Below, one piece after another: positions 31,495 through 42,101 of a DNA stretch of 64,000 nt. The first letter of the stretch is position 1. Each line of letters starts with the position of its first letter. Location: NCBI RefSeq assembly GCF_003115845.1, contig NZ_KZ819036.1, positions 1 to 64,000 of the forward strand, given 5' to 3'. This DNA is from Brenneria roseae subsp. roseae (GTDB taxonomy: Bacteria > Pseudomonadota > Gammaproteobacteria > Enterobacterales > Enterobacteriaceae). A program made the translations under genes and the position numbers. The notes under the pieces are model-generated. The model ran no database searches, was not told the origin of the DNA, and was given only the letters and a program-made list of their open reading frames with translations.

Positions 31495-32228
31495 TGGATT
31501 TTCCTTTTATTTATGAAACGTTTCTGGAGATTATTCCCGGTATTCCGCTCACGCTGCAACTCGCCATCGGTTCCGTATCATTAGGTTTCTTTCTGGCGCT
31601 GGGACTGGCGTTAATGCAGCTTTCCACTTACCGGATACTGCAATCCATTGCACGGACCTATGTGCTGTTTTTCCGCGGCACGCCGCTGCTGGTACAGCTC
31701 TTTCTTATCTATTACGGATTGGGGCAATTTACCTGGGTGCGGGAAAGCGTTCTATGGCCGGTACTGCGTGAGCCCTATTGGTGCGCGCTGCTGTCACTCA
31801 GTTTATGTACCGGAGCTTACGCCAGTGAAATCATCCGTGGCGGACTACAATCCGTACCCGACGGACAAATCGAAGCGGCCCGCGCCTGCGGCATGTCCAG
31901 ACGCATGATTTTCAAGCGCATCATTTTCCCGCTGGCGATCCGTCAGGCGTTGCCCGCTTACGGTAATGAATTGATCTCCATGATCAAATCAACCTCGCTG
32001 GCATCCATTATTACGCTGATGGAAATTACCGGCATTGCCGCGCGCATCATTGCGGAAACCTACCGGGCACTCGAAGTTTTCCTGGTTGCCGGGGCTATCT
32101 ATTTATTTATTAACCTTATCCTGACACGTCTGTTGATGTGGGCTGAATTTACCATGACCCCGCATTTACGTGCGCCTGGCGCATCATCGACTGCAAAAAA
32201 AATTAAGAAACTGGGAGATCTTCAATGA
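31494..32228 (+). CDS. Polar amino-acid/opine ABC transporter permease (HisM/OccM type)
   Basis: 244 residues, five membrane segments. [20 protein letters not shown] lies near residue 60, and the EAA loop [20 protein letters not shown] near 125. It pairs with the preceding permease in the inner membrane. The stop overlaps the ATPase start by four bases, so translation of the four transporter genes is tightly linked. Confidence 0.9.
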   Translation: MDFPFIYETFLEIIPGIPLTLQLAIGSVSLGFFLALGLALMQLSTYRILQSIARTYVLFFRGTPLLVQLFLIYYGLGQFTWVRESVLWPVLREPYWCALLSLSLCTGAYASEIIRGGLQSVPDGQIEAARACGMSRRMIFKRIIFPLAIRQALPAYGNELISMIKSTSLASIITLMEITGIAARIIAETYRALEVFLVAGAIYLFINLILTRLLMWAEFTMTPHLRAPGASSTAKKIKKLGDLQ

Positions 32229-32989
32229 CCACACCCGCCATCAGCCTGCGCAACATTCACAAAAGCTTCGGTTCTCTGGAAGTGCTGAAAGGGATCTCTT
32301 TTGAAGCCAGTCAGGGTGAAGTGATTTCTATTCTTGGCTCATCCGGCTCCGGGAAGTCCACCCTGCTGCGCTGCATTAATATGCTGGAGCTTCCCGATCA
32401 GGGAGAGATCGTCGTCGCCGGCGAATCCATTGAAATGAAACCCAACCGCAAAGGACAACACCGACCGTCGAATCCGAAACAGATTGACCGCATACGCAGC
32501 CAGCTCGGGATGGTCTTTCAGAACTTCAACCTGTGGTCACACAAAACGGTTCTGGAAAATATTATTGAAGCGCCGGTCCATGTGTTGAAGCGTCCACATG
32601 CTGAATGCGTGGAGCATGCCGAGCAACTGCTGGAAAAAGTGGGATTGGCGGACAAGCGGCATTACTACCCTTCCCATCTTTCCGGCGGCCAGCAGCAGCG
32701 CGCCGCGATTGCCCGCGCACTGGCCATGGCGCCCAAGGTTATGCTGTTCGATGAACCCACATCGGCGCTCGATCCCGAACTGGTCGGCGAAGTGTTACGC
32801 GTCATGCGTACGCTGGCAGACGAAGGCATGACCATGCTGGTGGTCACGCATGAAATGGATTTCGCCCGAGAAGTCTCTAACCGCGTGGTGTTCCTGCATC
32901 AGGGTGAAATTGAAGAGCAGGGTACGCCGGAGCAGGTTTTCACCGCCAGTCAGTCCGCCCGTTTCAGGCAATTTATCGCCAGCTGGTAA
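32225..32989 (+). CDS. Polar amino-acid/opine ABC transporter ATPase (HisP/OccP type)
   Basis: 254 residues: Walker [10 protein letters not shown] near residue 38, Q-loop [18 protein letters not shown], signature LSGGQQQR and Walker [15 protein letters not shown], with the His switch in [11 protein letters not shown]. The FNLWSH sequence is typical of the histidine/arginine/octopine ATPases. Energises import by the two permeases. Confidence 0.93.
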   Translation: MTTPAISLRNIHKSFGSLEVLKGISFEASQGEVISILGSSGSGKSTLLRCINMLELPDQGEIVVAGESIEMKPNRKGQHRPSNPKQIDRIRSQLGMVFQNFNLWSHKTVLENIIEAPVHVLKRPHAECVEHAEQLLEKVGLADKRHYYPSHLSGGQQQRAAIARALAMAPKVMLFDEPTSALDPELVGEVLRVMRTLADEGMTMLVVTHEMDFAREVSNRVVFLHQGEIEEQGTPEQVFTASQSARFRQFIASW

Positions 32990-33038
32990 ATCATCTACTT
33001 AATAGATAGTCAAACTATAACACCGGGAGAACACCATT

Positions 33039-33908
33039 ATGATGAAGTCAAAATTAAAAACGATCGTCTGTTCACTGTGTCTGGCAGGCACGCTGGCCGC
33101 TTCATTCGGCGCATCGGCTGAAGAGAAAAAATGGACGACGGTCCGTATCGCCACTGAAGGCGCTTTCCATCCTTATAATTTTACCAAGCCAGACGGTACG
33201 CTGGATGGCTTTGAAATCGATATGTATAAAATTCTGTGCGATAGCATGCAGGTGAAGTGCGAAATCATCGTGCAGCCTTTTACCAGTACCATTCCGGCAC
33301 TGAACGCCGGCAAGTTTGACGCCATCATCTCCGGCATGTCCGCTACAGACAAGCGCCGGGAAGTCATCGATTTCAGCCAGCCCTACTCGCAGACCGGACA
33401 AACTTTCGCCGTGCTGAAATCCAGTACGTTAGCCAAGGAATTCCCTGACGAAGGCAAACGCTTTTCCATGAAACCCGAGGATGAAGCGGCATCCATTGCG
33501 GAAATTGAAAAACTGAAACCGCTGCTGAAAGGCAAAACCATTGGCGTGCAGTCCGCTTCAATCGCCAGCACGTTCCTGGATAAGTATTTAAAAGGCGTCA
33601 TGACCGTACGTGAATACAAAACCACACAGGAACACGATCTTGACCTGAAAGCCGGACGTGTCGATCTGGTTATTGCTTCCGCCGCCTACCTGAAAGGCGT
33701 GACTGAAAAACCCGGCAACACCGACATCGTCACGCCCGGCCCGCTGTTTATCGGCGGCATCCTGGGGAGCGGATCTTCCGTTGGCCTGCGTAAGAGCGAT
33801 CCTGAATTAAAAGCCATGTTTAACGCCGCCATTGAGAAAGCTAAAAACGACGGCACGCTGAAACAGCTGAGTGAGAAATGGTTTGGCATGGATACGTCAC
33901 CACTCTGA
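33039..33908 (+). CDS. Periplasmic solute-binding protein, family 3 (HisJ/OccT type)
   Basis: 289 residues with a signal peptide (MMKSKLKTIVCSLCLAGTLA, cleaved after ASA) and the family-3 core: TEGAFHPYNFTKPDGTLDGF, FEIDMYKILCDSMQ and AIISGMSATDKRREVIDFSQ, the conserved amino-acid-binding segment with Arg for the ligand carboxylate. GGGAG precedes the ATG pair. The nearest well-known relatives by motif are histidine, lysine-arginine-ornithine and opine binding proteins. Confidence 0.92.
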   Translation: MMKSKLKTIVCSLCLAGTLAASFGASAEEKKWTTVRIATEGAFHPYNFTKPDGTLDGFEIDMYKILCDSMQVKCEIIVQPFTSTIPALNAGKFDAIISGMSATDKRREVIDFSQPYSQTGQTFAVLKSSTLAKEFPDEGKRFSMKPEDEAASIAEIEKLKPLLKGKTIGVQSASIASTFLDKYLKGVMTVREYKTTQEHDLDLKAGRVDLVIASAAYLKGVTEKPGNTDIVTPGPLFIGGILGSGSSVGLRKSDPELKAMFNAAIEKAKNDGTLKQLSEKWFGMDTSPL

Positions 33909-33965
33909 GTCTCTCAGAACACGAAGTCCACGCCTTGTCATAACAAAATGAAGAGCATATAGCGC

Positions 33966-35420
33966 ATGAACCTAACACAGACTGAAAAGATACTGCCGCC
34001 AGTCGACCGTCAAACCGTGGAAGAGATCTGCGGATTAATTGCGGCCAAACGGCAACAGTTTTTTACCCTGAGTGATGGCATATGGGATACGCCAGAACTG
34101 AACTATCAGGAATACCGTTCCGCCGCACAACATGAAGCGGCGCTGAAAGCGGAAGGTTTTCACCTGACGAAAGGCATTGCCGGTATGCCCACCGCATTAC
34201 TGGGGGAATTTGGCGAAGGAAAGCCGGTCATTGCGATCCTTGGTGAATATGACGCGCTGCCGGGATTAAGCCAGCAGGCGAACGTTGCAGAACCCGCACC
34301 GTTGGAAAACGGCGGTAACGGGCACGGTTGCGGACATAATCTGTTGGGCACGGCCGCATTACAGGCCGCAACCGCCGTCAAAGACTACCTGCAAAAACAC
34401 GCGATGCCGGGAACCGTGCGTTTCTATGGCTGTCCGGCAGAAGAAGGCGGATCGTCAAAAGGCTTTATGGTAAAAGCCGGTGTGTTTGACGACGTCGATA
34501 TCGCTATCTGCTGGCATCCGGCGACGTTTACCGGCGTCAACAGCCCGGTATCACTGGCCTGCAACGAGCTGAATTTTTACTTCAAAGGCCGCTCCGCCCA
34601 TGCGGCCAGCAGCCCGCACCTAGGACGCAGCGCGCTGGATGCCGTCGAACTGATGAACGTTGGCGTTAACTATATGCGTGAGCATATGCCCTCTTCCGCC
34701 CGCGTACATTACGCCATTACCGACAGCGGCGGTCAGGCGCCTAACGTCGTTCAGGCCAATGCAACCGTCAGATATCTGGTACGTGCGCGGCAATTGCCTG
34801 AGCTGCACCAACTGGTCAATCGGGTGAAAAAAATCGCCGAAGGCGCCGCGTTGATGACCGAAACCGAAGTCAGCCACGAAGTGCTTAGCGGCGATGCCAA
34901 CCTGATTGGCAACCCGCCGCTGGAACAGCGCATGCATGAACACTTGCTGACGCTGGGGCCAATTGAGTTTGACGAACACGATCGCCAGCTCGCCGCTAAC
35001 TTTCAGACCGCGATGACAGAGGAAGACATTGCGAACTCTTACGCACGGTTTGGTGTAAAACCACAGCCGGGTCTGGCGCTGCACGACGATATCTATCCGC
35101 TTTATAGCCCCAATGAAGCCTTTATCGGCTCCACGGATGTGGGAACGGTAAGCTGGGTGGTACCGACCGTCCAGATCCGTAGTGCAACCTATGCTATCGG
35201 CACGCCGGCACACTCATGGCAGTTGGTCGCGCAGGGTAAAACGGAAGCGGCGCACAAAGGTATGGAATATGCCGCCAAAGCGATGGCGTCACTGGCTATC
35301 GATCTGATGTTGACGCCGGATTTGATCGCTCAGGCCAAAGCCGACCATCAAGCCAGGCTCCAGCAGACGCCGTTCGAGAACCCCATTCCGGATGATGTGT
35401 TTCCACCGCTGCCGCAGTAA
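33966..35420 (+). CDS. M20 family metallo-amidohydrolase, AbgB-like
   Basis: 484 residues. ILGEYDALPGLSQQ and GHGCGHNLLGTAALQAA carry the first metal ligands. CPAEEGGSSKGFM carries the catalytic Glu pair, and KGRSAHAASSPHLGRSALDA marks the dimerisation/lid domain. Length and motifs fit AbgB (p-aminobenzoyl-glutamate hydrolase subunit B) and indole-acetyl-aspartate hydrolases. It follows the ABC transporter genes by 57 bases on the same strand, suggesting that an N-acyl amino acid or opine-like conjugate is imported and cleaved. No abgA partner is present. Confidence 0.87.
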   Translation: MNLTQTEKILPPVDRQTVEEICGLIAAKRQQFFTLSDGIWDTPELNYQEYRSAAQHEAALKAEGFHLTKGIAGMPTALLGEFGEGKPVIAILGEYDALPGLSQQANVAEPAPLENGGNGHGCGHNLLGTAALQAATAVKDYLQKHAMPGTVRFYGCPAEEGGSSKGFMVKAGVFDDVDIAICWHPATFTGVNSPVSLACNELNFYFKGRSAHAASSPHLGRSALDAVELMNVGVNYMREHMPSSARVHYAITDSGGQAPNVVQANATVRYLVRARQLPELHQLVNRVKKIAEGAALMTETEVSHEVLSGDANLIGNPPLEQRMHEHLLTLGPIEFDEHDRQLAANFQTAMTEEDIANSYARFGVKPQPGLALHDDIYPLYSPNEAFIGSTDVGTVSWVVPTVQIRSATYAIGTPAHSWQLVAQGKTEAAHKGMEYAAKAMASLAIDLMLTPDLIAQAKADHQARLQQTPFENPIPDDVFPPLPQ

Positions 35421-35457
35421 CTGAATAAAAGCCGTAAGGCTATTAGAGAAAGAAGGG

Positions 35458-35485
35458 TAATCAGGAGGCAAAAGCCTCCTGATTA
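35458..35485. terminator. Bidirectional terminator between the M20 gene and trpS
   Basis: Perfect 12-base stem TAATCAGGAGGC / GCCTCCTGATTA with an AAAA loop, between the convergent amidohydrolase and trpS genes. Short T-rich sequence follows on the plus strand. Confidence 0.75.
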
Positions 35486-35496
35486 TTATTTAACCT

Positions 35497-36504
35497 TTAC
35501 GGACGAGGGACAAATCCAACCGCGTTATACACTTTCTTCAGCGTTTCCTGGGCACGGGCGCTGGCTTTCTCCGCGCCTTCACGCATGACCTGCTGCAAGA
35601 AGGCCTCGTCATTACGGAAGCGATGATAACGTTCCTGTAGTTCTGTCAACATGCCGGATACCGCATCGGCAACGGCGCCTTTCAGGTGACCATACATTTG
35701 GCCGCTGAATTCCTGCTCCAGCTCGGCGACGGTTTTTCCCGTCACGGCAGAGAGAATATCCAGCAGGTTAGATACCCCGGCTTTATTCACGATGTCGTAG
35801 CGCACGACAGGCGGCTCATCGGAATCCGTTACCGCACGTTTGATCTTCTTCACCACCGACTTCGGATCTTCCAGCAGACCAATCACGTTGTTACGGTTAT
35901 CGTCCGACTTGGACATCTTCTTGTTCGGGTCCAATAGCGACATCACGCGAGCACCTGACTTCGGTATAAACGGTTCAGGGATTTTGAAAATGTTATCGCC
36001 GTACAGGCTATTGAAACGCTGGGCGACGTCCCGGCTCAGTTCCAGATGCTGTTTCTGATCTTCCCCCACTGGCACCTGAGTGGTTTGATACAGCAGAATG
36101 TCAGCCGCCATCAGTACGGGATAATCAAACAAACCCGCGTTGATATTTTCTTCATAACGCGCTGATTTATCTTTAAATTGCGTCATGCGGCCCAGTTCGC
36201 CGAAATACGCATAACAGTTCAGCACCCAGCTCAGTTGGCTATGTTCCGGTACATGTGACTGCACAAAGATAGTGCTTTTCTGCGGATCAATCCCGCAGGC
36301 GAGGTAAAGCGCCAGCGTATCCAGCGTCGCTTTGCGTAACTGCTGCGGATCCTGACGCACCGTAATGGCATGCAAATCAACGATGCAATAGATGCAATCG
36401 TAGTCATCTTGCATATTAACCCACTGACGTAACGCCCCCATGTAGTTACCAATGGTTAATTCGCCAGACGGCTGTGCACCGCTAAATACGATGGGTTTGC
36501 TCAT
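35497..36504 (-). CDS. trpS: Tryptophanyl-tRNA synthetase
   Basis: 335 residues of class Ic aminoacyl-tRNA synthetase. The HIGH equivalent is TIGN within [16 protein letters not shown] near the N-terminus and KMSKS is present near residue 196 (NKKMSKSDD). It charges tRNA(Trp). The start overlaps the gph stop by four bases. It is the last gene of the damX-dam-rpe-gph-trpS run found in E. coli. Confidence 0.97.
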   Translation of the reverse strand: MSKPIVFSGAQPSGELTIGNYMGALRQWVNMQDDYDCIYCIVDLHAITVRQDPQQLRKATLDTLALYLACGIDPQKSTIFVQSHVPEHSQLSWVLNCYAYFGELGRMTQFKDKSARYEENINAGLFDYPVLMAADILLYQTTQVPVGEDQKQHLELSRDVAQRFNSLYGDNIFKIPEPFIPKSGARVMSLLDPNKKMSKSDDNRNNVIGLLEDPKSVVKKIKRAVTDSDEPPVVRYDIVNKAGVSNLLDILSAVTGKTVAELEQEFSGQMYGHLKGAVADAVSGMLTELQERYHRFRNDEAFLQQVMREGAEKASARAQETLKKVYNAVGFVPRP

Positions 36505-37205
36505 GCTAATGCTTCCTGATTTTTTAAAGATGACGGCCCGACAAGGGGCAATAGATCGGCAAAACGATCCAGCACGACGTCCGGATGACTCAATTCGATC
36601 GCTTCACCATAGTTATATCCATAAGTCATGCCGACGCAGGGGCAGCCGGCCGCCTGAGATGCCTGAATATCATTACGCGAATCACCCACAAACAGCAATT
36701 CGCTGGCGCGGAGTCCCAGCTTGCCCAGGACCAGATACAAGGGCGCGGGGTGCGGCTTTTTGGCCACCACATCGTCGCCGCCGATAATCAGCGAAAAGTA
36801 TTCGCCAATGTCCAGCGACGCCAACAACGGCGCAACGAACGGCGTGGGTTTGTTGGTGACCACCGCCATTGGCAAGCCTTGCTGCGCCAGCGCCGCCAGC
36901 GTCTCTTTCACCTGAGGAAAAAGCGTACTGCCGCTATCCACGGTTTCAGCATAGTAGCGGTCAAACCATTCCCGGGTCTCACTCAATCGCGGCGCGGTTG
37001 GTTCAACACCCGCCCAACGCAGCGCCCGTTCAACCAGTACGTCCGCACCATTACCAATCCAGGTCGCCACTCGCGCTTCACCCGCCGCGGGCAATGATTG
37101 CGCCTGTAGCGCTAAATCAACGGCGGCGGCCAACCCCGGAGCACTGTTAATTAGCGTGCCATCCAAATCAAATGCCAGCCCGCGAATCGACGCCATGTCA
37201 GCCAT
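36501..37205 (-). CDS. gph: Phosphoglycolate phosphatase
   Basis: 234 residues of HAD-superfamily phosphatase. Motif I is [15 protein letters not shown], motif [10 protein letters not shown], with [10 protein letters not shown] and [11 protein letters not shown] completing the active site. It removes 2-phosphoglycolate arising from DNA repair. It is somewhat shorter than the E. coli enzyme because a cap-domain insertion is missing. It overlaps rpe by eight bases and trpS by four. Confidence 0.95.
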   Translation of the reverse strand: MADMASIRGLAFDLDGTLINSAPGLAAAVDLALQAQSLPAAGEARVATWIGNGADVLVERALRWAGVEPTAPRLSETREWFDRYYAETVDSGSTLFPQVKETLAALAQQGLPMAVVTNKPTPFVAPLLASLDIGEYFSLIIGGDDVVAKKPHPAPLYLVLGKLGLRASELLFVGDSRNDIQASQAAGCPCVGMTYGYNYGEAIELSHPDVVLDRFADLLPLVGPSSLKNQEALA

Positions 37206-37875
37206 GCTCCACCCTGCTCAATTCACCGCGCATCTGTTCAATGACGGCACGATAGTCCGACGCACCAAAAATAGCCGAACCGGCCACGAACATATCGGCA
37301 CCCGCCGCCGCGATATCACCAATGTTATCCACTTTGACGCCGCCATCCACCTCAAGCCGGATGTCATAACCGCTGTCATCAATCAGCTTGCGTACCTGAC
37401 GCAATTTATCCAGCGTCCCCGGAATGAAGGATTGGCCGCCAAAGCCCGGGTTGACGGACATCAATAGGATAATGTCCAGTTTATCCATGACGTAATCGAG
37501 GTAGCTGAGCGGGGTTGCCGGATTGAAAACCAGACCCGCTTTACAGCCATGATCTTTAATCAATTGCAGAGAACGATCGACGTGTTCCGACGCTTCCGGG
37601 TGGAACGTAATAAAACTCGCTCCCGCTTTGGCAAAGTCGGGAATGATACGATCAACCGGCTTCACCATCAGATGCACATCAATCGGGGCGGTAATGCCAT
37701 AATCCCGCAAGGATTTCAGCACCAGAGGACCGATGGTCAGATTAGGGACATAGTGATTATCCATCACATCAAAGTGCACCACATCAGCGCCAGCGGCCAG
37801 TACGCTAGCCGTATCTTCACCAAGCCGGGCAAAATCAGCCGACAGAATAGACGGGGCGATTAAAAACGGTTTCAT
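37198..37875 (-). CDS. rpe: Ribulose-phosphate 3-epimerase
   Basis: 225 residues from the ATG that begins [20 protein letters not shown], with GGAG six bases upstream; an ATG four codons earlier is less well placed. The TIM-barrel motifs [32 protein letters not shown] and RLEVDGGVK carry the metal His/Asp ligands. It interconverts ribulose 5-phosphate and xylulose 5-phosphate in the pentose phosphate pathway. Confidence 0.97.
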   Translation of the reverse strand: MKPFLIAPSILSADFARLGEDTASVLAAGADVVHFDVMDNHYVPNLTIGPLVLKSLRDYGITAPIDVHLMVKPVDRIIPDFAKAGASFITFHPEASEHVDRSLQLIKDHGCKAGLVFNPATPLSYLDYVMDKLDIILLMSVNPGFGGQSFIPGTLDKLRQVRKLIDDSGYDIRLEVDGGVKVDNIGDIAAAGADMFVAGSAIFGASDYRAVIEQMRGELSRVEHG

Positions 37876-37949
37876 TTGCTTCTCCAAACGATAAAGTCTG
37901 AATTTCTGCTGCCGGAGCTTCCGTTTACCCGTCCTCCGCTCAGCGAGAA

Positions 37950-37985
37950 TTATTGAACATAGTTATTGAACATAGTTATTGAACA
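37950..37985. repeat. 13-base tandem repeat between rpe and dam
   Basis: The unit TTATTGAACATAG occurs twice in full (37950-37962, 37963-37975) and a third time for 10 bases (37976-37985), about 75 bases upstream of rpe. A short array like this can vary in copy number by slippage; whether it affects the operon is unknown. Confidence 0.75.
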
Positions 37986-38049
37986 ATACGACTGTCCAGC
38001 CAATCATCTTTCCGTTTCCCGGCACCTTGCGTTGCTTAGCGTCGGCAAA

Positions 38050-38862
38050 TTAACAATACAAGGCCAATAGCTCGTTTACTTTACTACGTCCCAGAATATT
38101 ACGGCTAATCGTTCGACGCGCCTTGACCACATAAAGTGAAGCATCCTGATACCATTCACGAGTCAACACCGTATCATGATTGGAAATCAGCACCGGAATC
38201 TGACTTTCAACCGACAAACGCTGCGCCAATCTGGCCAGGTTCTGCTGATCGACATAATTAAAATTATTGGTGTGATACGCCGTAAAATTCGCGGTTGCCG
38301 ACAGCGGGGCGTAAGGAGGATCGCAATACACAACCGACCCCGGCTCCGCTTTAGTCAATGTTTGCTGATAATGTTCGCAGACAAACGTTGCACTTTTGGC
38401 CTTAAACGCAAACCAGCGAATCTCTTCTTCCGGAAAATAGGGTTTCTTGTAACGCCCGAACGGAACGTTGAATTCACCGCGCATGTTATAGCGGCACAGG
38501 CCGTTATAACAATGGCGGTTCAGGTAAAGAAACAATACCGCACGACGGTAAGCATCTGTACAAAGATTAAACTCTTCACGCAGCAGATAAAACGTCGTTG
38601 ACGTATTGACTTCCTCCGTAAACAACTTACGAGAGTCACGTACAAATTCGTCAGTGTTTGACTTGACGATATTATACAGGTTGATCAGGTCGCTATTAAT
38701 ATCTGCCAATATGTAGCTGTCGTACTCTGTATTCAAAAATACAGAACCCGCGCCAACAAAGGGCTCGATAAGGCAGTCTCCTGCGGGTAAATAGCGACGA
38801 ATCTCTTCTACCAGCGGATATTTACCACCAGCCCATTTTAAAAAAGCGCGGTTTTTCTTCAT
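38050..38862 (-). CDS. dam: DNA adenine methyltransferase Dam
   Basis: 270 residues. The AdoMet motif FVGAGSVF lies near residue 35 and catalytic DPPY at 181-184; KKNRAFLKWAGGKYPL is the conserved N-terminus. Dam methylates the adenine in GATC, marking strands for mismatch repair and timing replication initiation. The order damX-dam-rpe matches E. coli. Confidence 0.97.
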   Translation of the reverse strand: MKKNRAFLKWAGGKYPLVEEIRRYLPAGDCLIEPFVGAGSVFLNTEYDSYILADINSDLINLYNIVKSNTDEFVRDSRKLFTEEVNTSTTFYLLREEFNLCTDAYRRAVLFLYLNRHCYNGLCRYNMRGEFNVPFGRYKKPYFPEEEIRWFAFKAKSATFVCEHYQQTLTKAEPGSVVYCDPPYAPLSATANFTAYHTNNFNYVDQQNLARLAQRLSVESQIPVLISNHDTVLTREWYQDASLYVVKARRTISRNILGRSKVNELLALYC

Positions 38863-38941
38863 GCCGTCGTTAGTTACTCATACGTTTCAGAGCCGCGGAT
38901 TGTACTCTGTGTCAGACAGCACATCAGGGCTAAAATTGGTG

Positions 38942-39886
38942 TTACTTATTCAAGTCCTGCTTCACCTGACGGATCGGCTTAACCCATGGTTTTTTCGCTT
39001 GTACATCAGCAGGCAGTGTTGCAATAGCCTGTCTTGCTTCGGCAGGGGAAGCATAGACTCCGGTCACTAACACATACCAGGATTTTCCGTCACGTTTAGT
39101 TTCATAGACCCACGAATGGCTAAGATTATGCTGTTTGGCGTAGGCTGCCAGCGTATCTGAACGAGATGCACTGCTCAGTTGCAAAGTAAAATGGCTGTCA
39201 GGTGCGGTCTGTATCGAACGGTCTGATGCAGGGGACGCATTACCCGCATTGGCAGGCTTGCTGGTTACTGCGGGAGGCGCCGCCTTCGGCGTACCCGTGG
39301 TCGCAGGTCTGCTGCTGTGAGTATTTTTTTCCACCGCTGGCGTCTTCGCCGCCGGTGCAAGCGTAGCGGGAGCCGACGGCAGCGTGGTCCCCGTCGCGCC
39401 TTGAGAGAATTCGTCGACACGGCCCTGCTGCTGAGAAAGCGCATCCGTAATATTACCCGGTAATTCAATGCGCTGCTGACCGCTCGGCGGCGGCTGGACG
39501 GCGGCTTCCGTCGGCGTGCCGGAAATAGGCGGCGCACTCAGCGTCTGCGGCGCATGAGTTGCCTCACCCGGAACCGCGGCAGGATTTTCAGTGGATGTAA
39601 CGGGCTGTGAATCTTGCGTCATCGAGGACGATGCAGAGAGATCGATGCTCTTTTCATCGCCGCTTTGGCTTTGAGCCTGAGACGTCTCGGGACGAGAAGG
39701 TGCCTTTAAAGCAGAACCAATCCCAATAATCAGCAATACCAGCACCACAATCCCGATGCCAATCATCAGGTGTTGTCTGGAAAGCGTGATTTTCGGTGCG
39801 GAAAAGCGGCTGCTTTTTTGCTGACGTGTGGGTCGACGGTCACTGGTATCAGGCTTCAGCTCATCTTCCGGCTTAAACTCATCCAT
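38942..39886 (-). CDS. damX: Cell-division SPOR-domain protein DamX
   Basis: 314 residues. A polar cytoplasmic N-terminus is followed by one membrane segment (about residues 40-62), a long Pro/Ala/Ser/Thr-rich periplasmic linker and a C-terminal SPOR domain (SHFTLQLSSASRSDTLAAYA onward) that binds denuded septal peptidoglycan. It is clearly shorter than the E. coli protein (428 residues); the missing part is in the N-terminal and linker regions. Confidence 0.9.
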   Translation of the reverse strand: MDEFKPEDELKPDTSDRRPTRQQKSSRFSAPKITLSRQHLMIGIGIVVLVLLIIGIGSALKAPSRPETSQAQSQSGDEKSIDLSASSSMTQDSQPVTSTENPAAVPGEATHAPQTLSAPPISGTPTEAAVQPPPSGQQRIELPGNITDALSQQQGRVDEFSQGATGTTLPSAPATLAPAAKTPAVEKNTHSSRPATTGTPKAAPPAVTSKPANAGNASPASDRSIQTAPDSHFTLQLSSASRSDTLAAYAKQHNLSHSWVYETKRDGKSWYVLVTGVYASPAEARQAIATLPADVQAKKPWVKPIRQVKQDLNK

Positions 39887-40018
39887 TTAAAACCCCCCAA
39901 CTGAAAGGCTAAAATCCGCAACATTATCCTCGTTACGAATTGTTAAATCATAATGCATTGTATTTTATTAACCATAAACCATCGGCGCTCATCTGTCGTT
40001 AACACGACAGTGAAACAC

Positions 40019-41104
40019 TCAGGCAAGACAATCAGCTATCGACGCCAGCACAATATCATGTGCCACGCCACCACGGACTTCTGAATGACCAATAGATGTC
40101 GGCAGCACCAGACGCAGCTCACCTGCCAGCACTTTTTTATCACGCATCATATGGGGAAGATAAGAGTCCGGCGTCATCTGCGCCGGCCCATTCACCGGCA
40201 AACCGGCCCGAACCAGTAACGATTTGATTCGTTCAATATCGTCGACAGCAAACTGTCCGAGACGCCGGGCAGTATGAGCCGCCATCACCATACCGGCAGC
40301 AACCGCTTCGCCATGCAACCAATTACCGTATCCCATTTCCGCTTCTATCGCGTGACCGTAGGTATGCCCAAGATTCAGCAACGCGCGCACGCCGCTTTCG
40401 CGTTCGTCAGCGGCGACCACCGCCGCTTTCAGTTCGCAGCAACGGCGGATACAGTAAGCCAGCGCATCATGCTGTAGTGAACGCACCGCTTCAATGTTCT
40501 CTTCCAGCCAGAAAAAGAAATCACGATCCAGAATAATGCCGTACTTGATGACCTCTGCCAGACCCGACGACAGTTCGCGTGCCGGTAAGGTATTCAGGCA
40601 GTCCAGATCAATAACAACGGATACCGGCTGGTAGAACGCGCCAATCATGTTTTTACCCAGCGGGTGATTCACCGCGGTTTTACCGCCGACAGAGGAATCA
40701 ACCTGCGACAACAGTGTAGTCGGCACCTGGATAAAACGGACGCCTCGCTGATAACTCGCGGCGGCAAAACCAGCAAGATCGCCAATCACACCACCGCCCA
40801 AGGCAACAATGGTGGTATCACGGCCGTGTGGCTTGGCAAGTAATGCGGTAAAGACCTGATCCAATACGGTCAGGGATTTATATTTCTCGCCATCCGGCAA
40901 GATGACCTGATCAACATGGACACCGTTTTGTTCAAGCACACGGCGCACACGTTCAAGATAGAGAGGGGCCAATGTCTGGTTGGTGACCAGCATGGCCTGA
41001 TCCCCGGCCTGCAACGGCATAAAAGAAGCCGAATCATTAAACAATCCGGCGGCTATCGTAATGGGATAACTACGTTCCGCTAATGTTACGGTAATTCTTT
41101 CCAT
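40019..41104 (-). CDS. aroB: 3-dehydroquinate synthase
   Basis: 361 residues. [36 protein letters not shown] (NAD site) and [20 protein letters not shown] (metal ligands) identify AroB, which closes DAHP to 3-dehydroquinate in the shikimate pathway with NAD and a divalent metal. It is 54 bases after aroK on the same strand, the usual enterobacterial aroK-aroB-damX order. Confidence 0.97.
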   Translation of the reverse strand: MERITVTLAERSYPITIAAGLFNDSASFMPLQAGDQAMLVTNQTLAPLYLERVRRVLEQNGVHVDQVILPDGEKYKSLTVLDQVFTALLAKPHGRDTTIVALGGGVIGDLAGFAAASYQRGVRFIQVPTTLLSQVDSSVGGKTAVNHPLGKNMIGAFYQPVSVVIDLDCLNTLPARELSSGLAEVIKYGIILDRDFFFWLEENIEAVRSLQHDALAYCIRRCCELKAAVVAADERESGVRALLNLGHTYGHAIEAEMGYGNWLHGEAVAAGMVMAAHTARRLGQFAVDDIERIKSLLVRAGLPVNGPAQMTPDSYLPHMMRDKKVLAGELRLVLPTSIGHSEVRGGVAHDIVLASIADCLA

Positions 41105-41158
41105 GCTCGCTCAATTGCCTGTTAAAAATCAGCATGATACAAAAATCATGCGTTACAA

Positions 41159-41680
41159 TCAGTTGCTTTCCAGCATGTTGATGATCTGGTTGGCAACTAC
41201 CTTGGCGCTTTGTTCGTCAGTTCGGATAGTGACATCGGCGATTTCCTCATACAGCGGATTCCGCTCTCTCGCCAACTCTTCCAGCACTTCGCGCGGCGGT
41301 GATTCAACCTGAAGCAACGGACGCTTTTTATCACGCTGTGTACGGGCGAGTTGTTTCTCGATCGTCGTTTCCAGATACACGACGACGCCACGCGCGGAAA
41401 GGCGATTGCGTGTCTCACGAGATTTGACCGAACCACCGCCTGTTGCCAGAACGATACCTTGCTTTTCCGTCAATTCATTAATGATTTTCTCTTCTCGATC
41501 GCGGAAGCCTTCTTCGCCTTCCAAATCGAACACCCAGCCCACATCAGCTCCGGTGCGTCGCTCAATTTCTTGATCGGAGTCGAAAAACTCCATATTGAGT
41601 TGCTGAGCTAACTGACGGCCAATAGTGCTTTTGCCGGCACCCATAGGCCCAACCAGAAAGATATTGCGTTTCTCTGCCAT
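41159..41680 (-). CDS. aroK: Shikimate kinase I
   Basis: 173 residues starting [20 protein letters not shown]. The P-loop is GPMGAGKST, the shikimate-binding Asp is in [13 protein letters not shown], and [15 protein letters not shown] carries the substrate-binding glycines. It phosphorylates shikimate. It heads aroK-aroB-damX-dam-rpe-gph-trpS. Confidence 0.97.
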   Translation of the reverse strand: MAEKRNIFLVGPMGAGKSTIGRQLAQQLNMEFFDSDQEIERRTGADVGWVFDLEGEEGFRDREEKIINELTEKQGIVLATGGGSVKSRETRNRLSARGVVVYLETTIEKQLARTQRDKKRPLLQVESPPREVLEELARERNPLYEEIADVTIRTDEQSAKVVANQIINMLESN

Positions 41681-42101
41681 GTTTTTTGGTATTACTAAGA
41701 CAATTCGTTAATGATAACCCGCCCCGCCAATCAACCCAGCGACGGGACCTAAACTGAAACCTCATGAGCGATAGTGCGAGAATCAGACAAAAAATTATCT
41801 CAATACTCAGGGTAGTTTGGCAACCGAATAAAATGTCACACCTTAGCCAAGCGGATAATATAGTGTGTTTTATCGACATTTTCGGTGGAACAACACTTCA
41901 GTGCTCAATTCGCTAACCCTTGTAAGCTAAATCCGCCGCAGCGTCAAACTTAGAAGCCATGAATCAATCAAAATATTACACCGTTGTCATGAAAACACGA
42001 CGTTGCTCTGCAAATAAGAAGCCAGATGAATTCAGCACGAGCCCATTCCCCGCCTTATGACAGAGTGGTTGAGCGCAACAAGACTGGCCGCTATTCGCTT
42101 T
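41681..42101. other. Intergenic region between hofQ and aroK
   Basis: 421 bases without a recognisable gene. It must contain the promoter of the long aroK operon read leftward. No strong hairpin with a T-run, operator consensus or conserved RNA was recognised. Confidence 0.5.
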
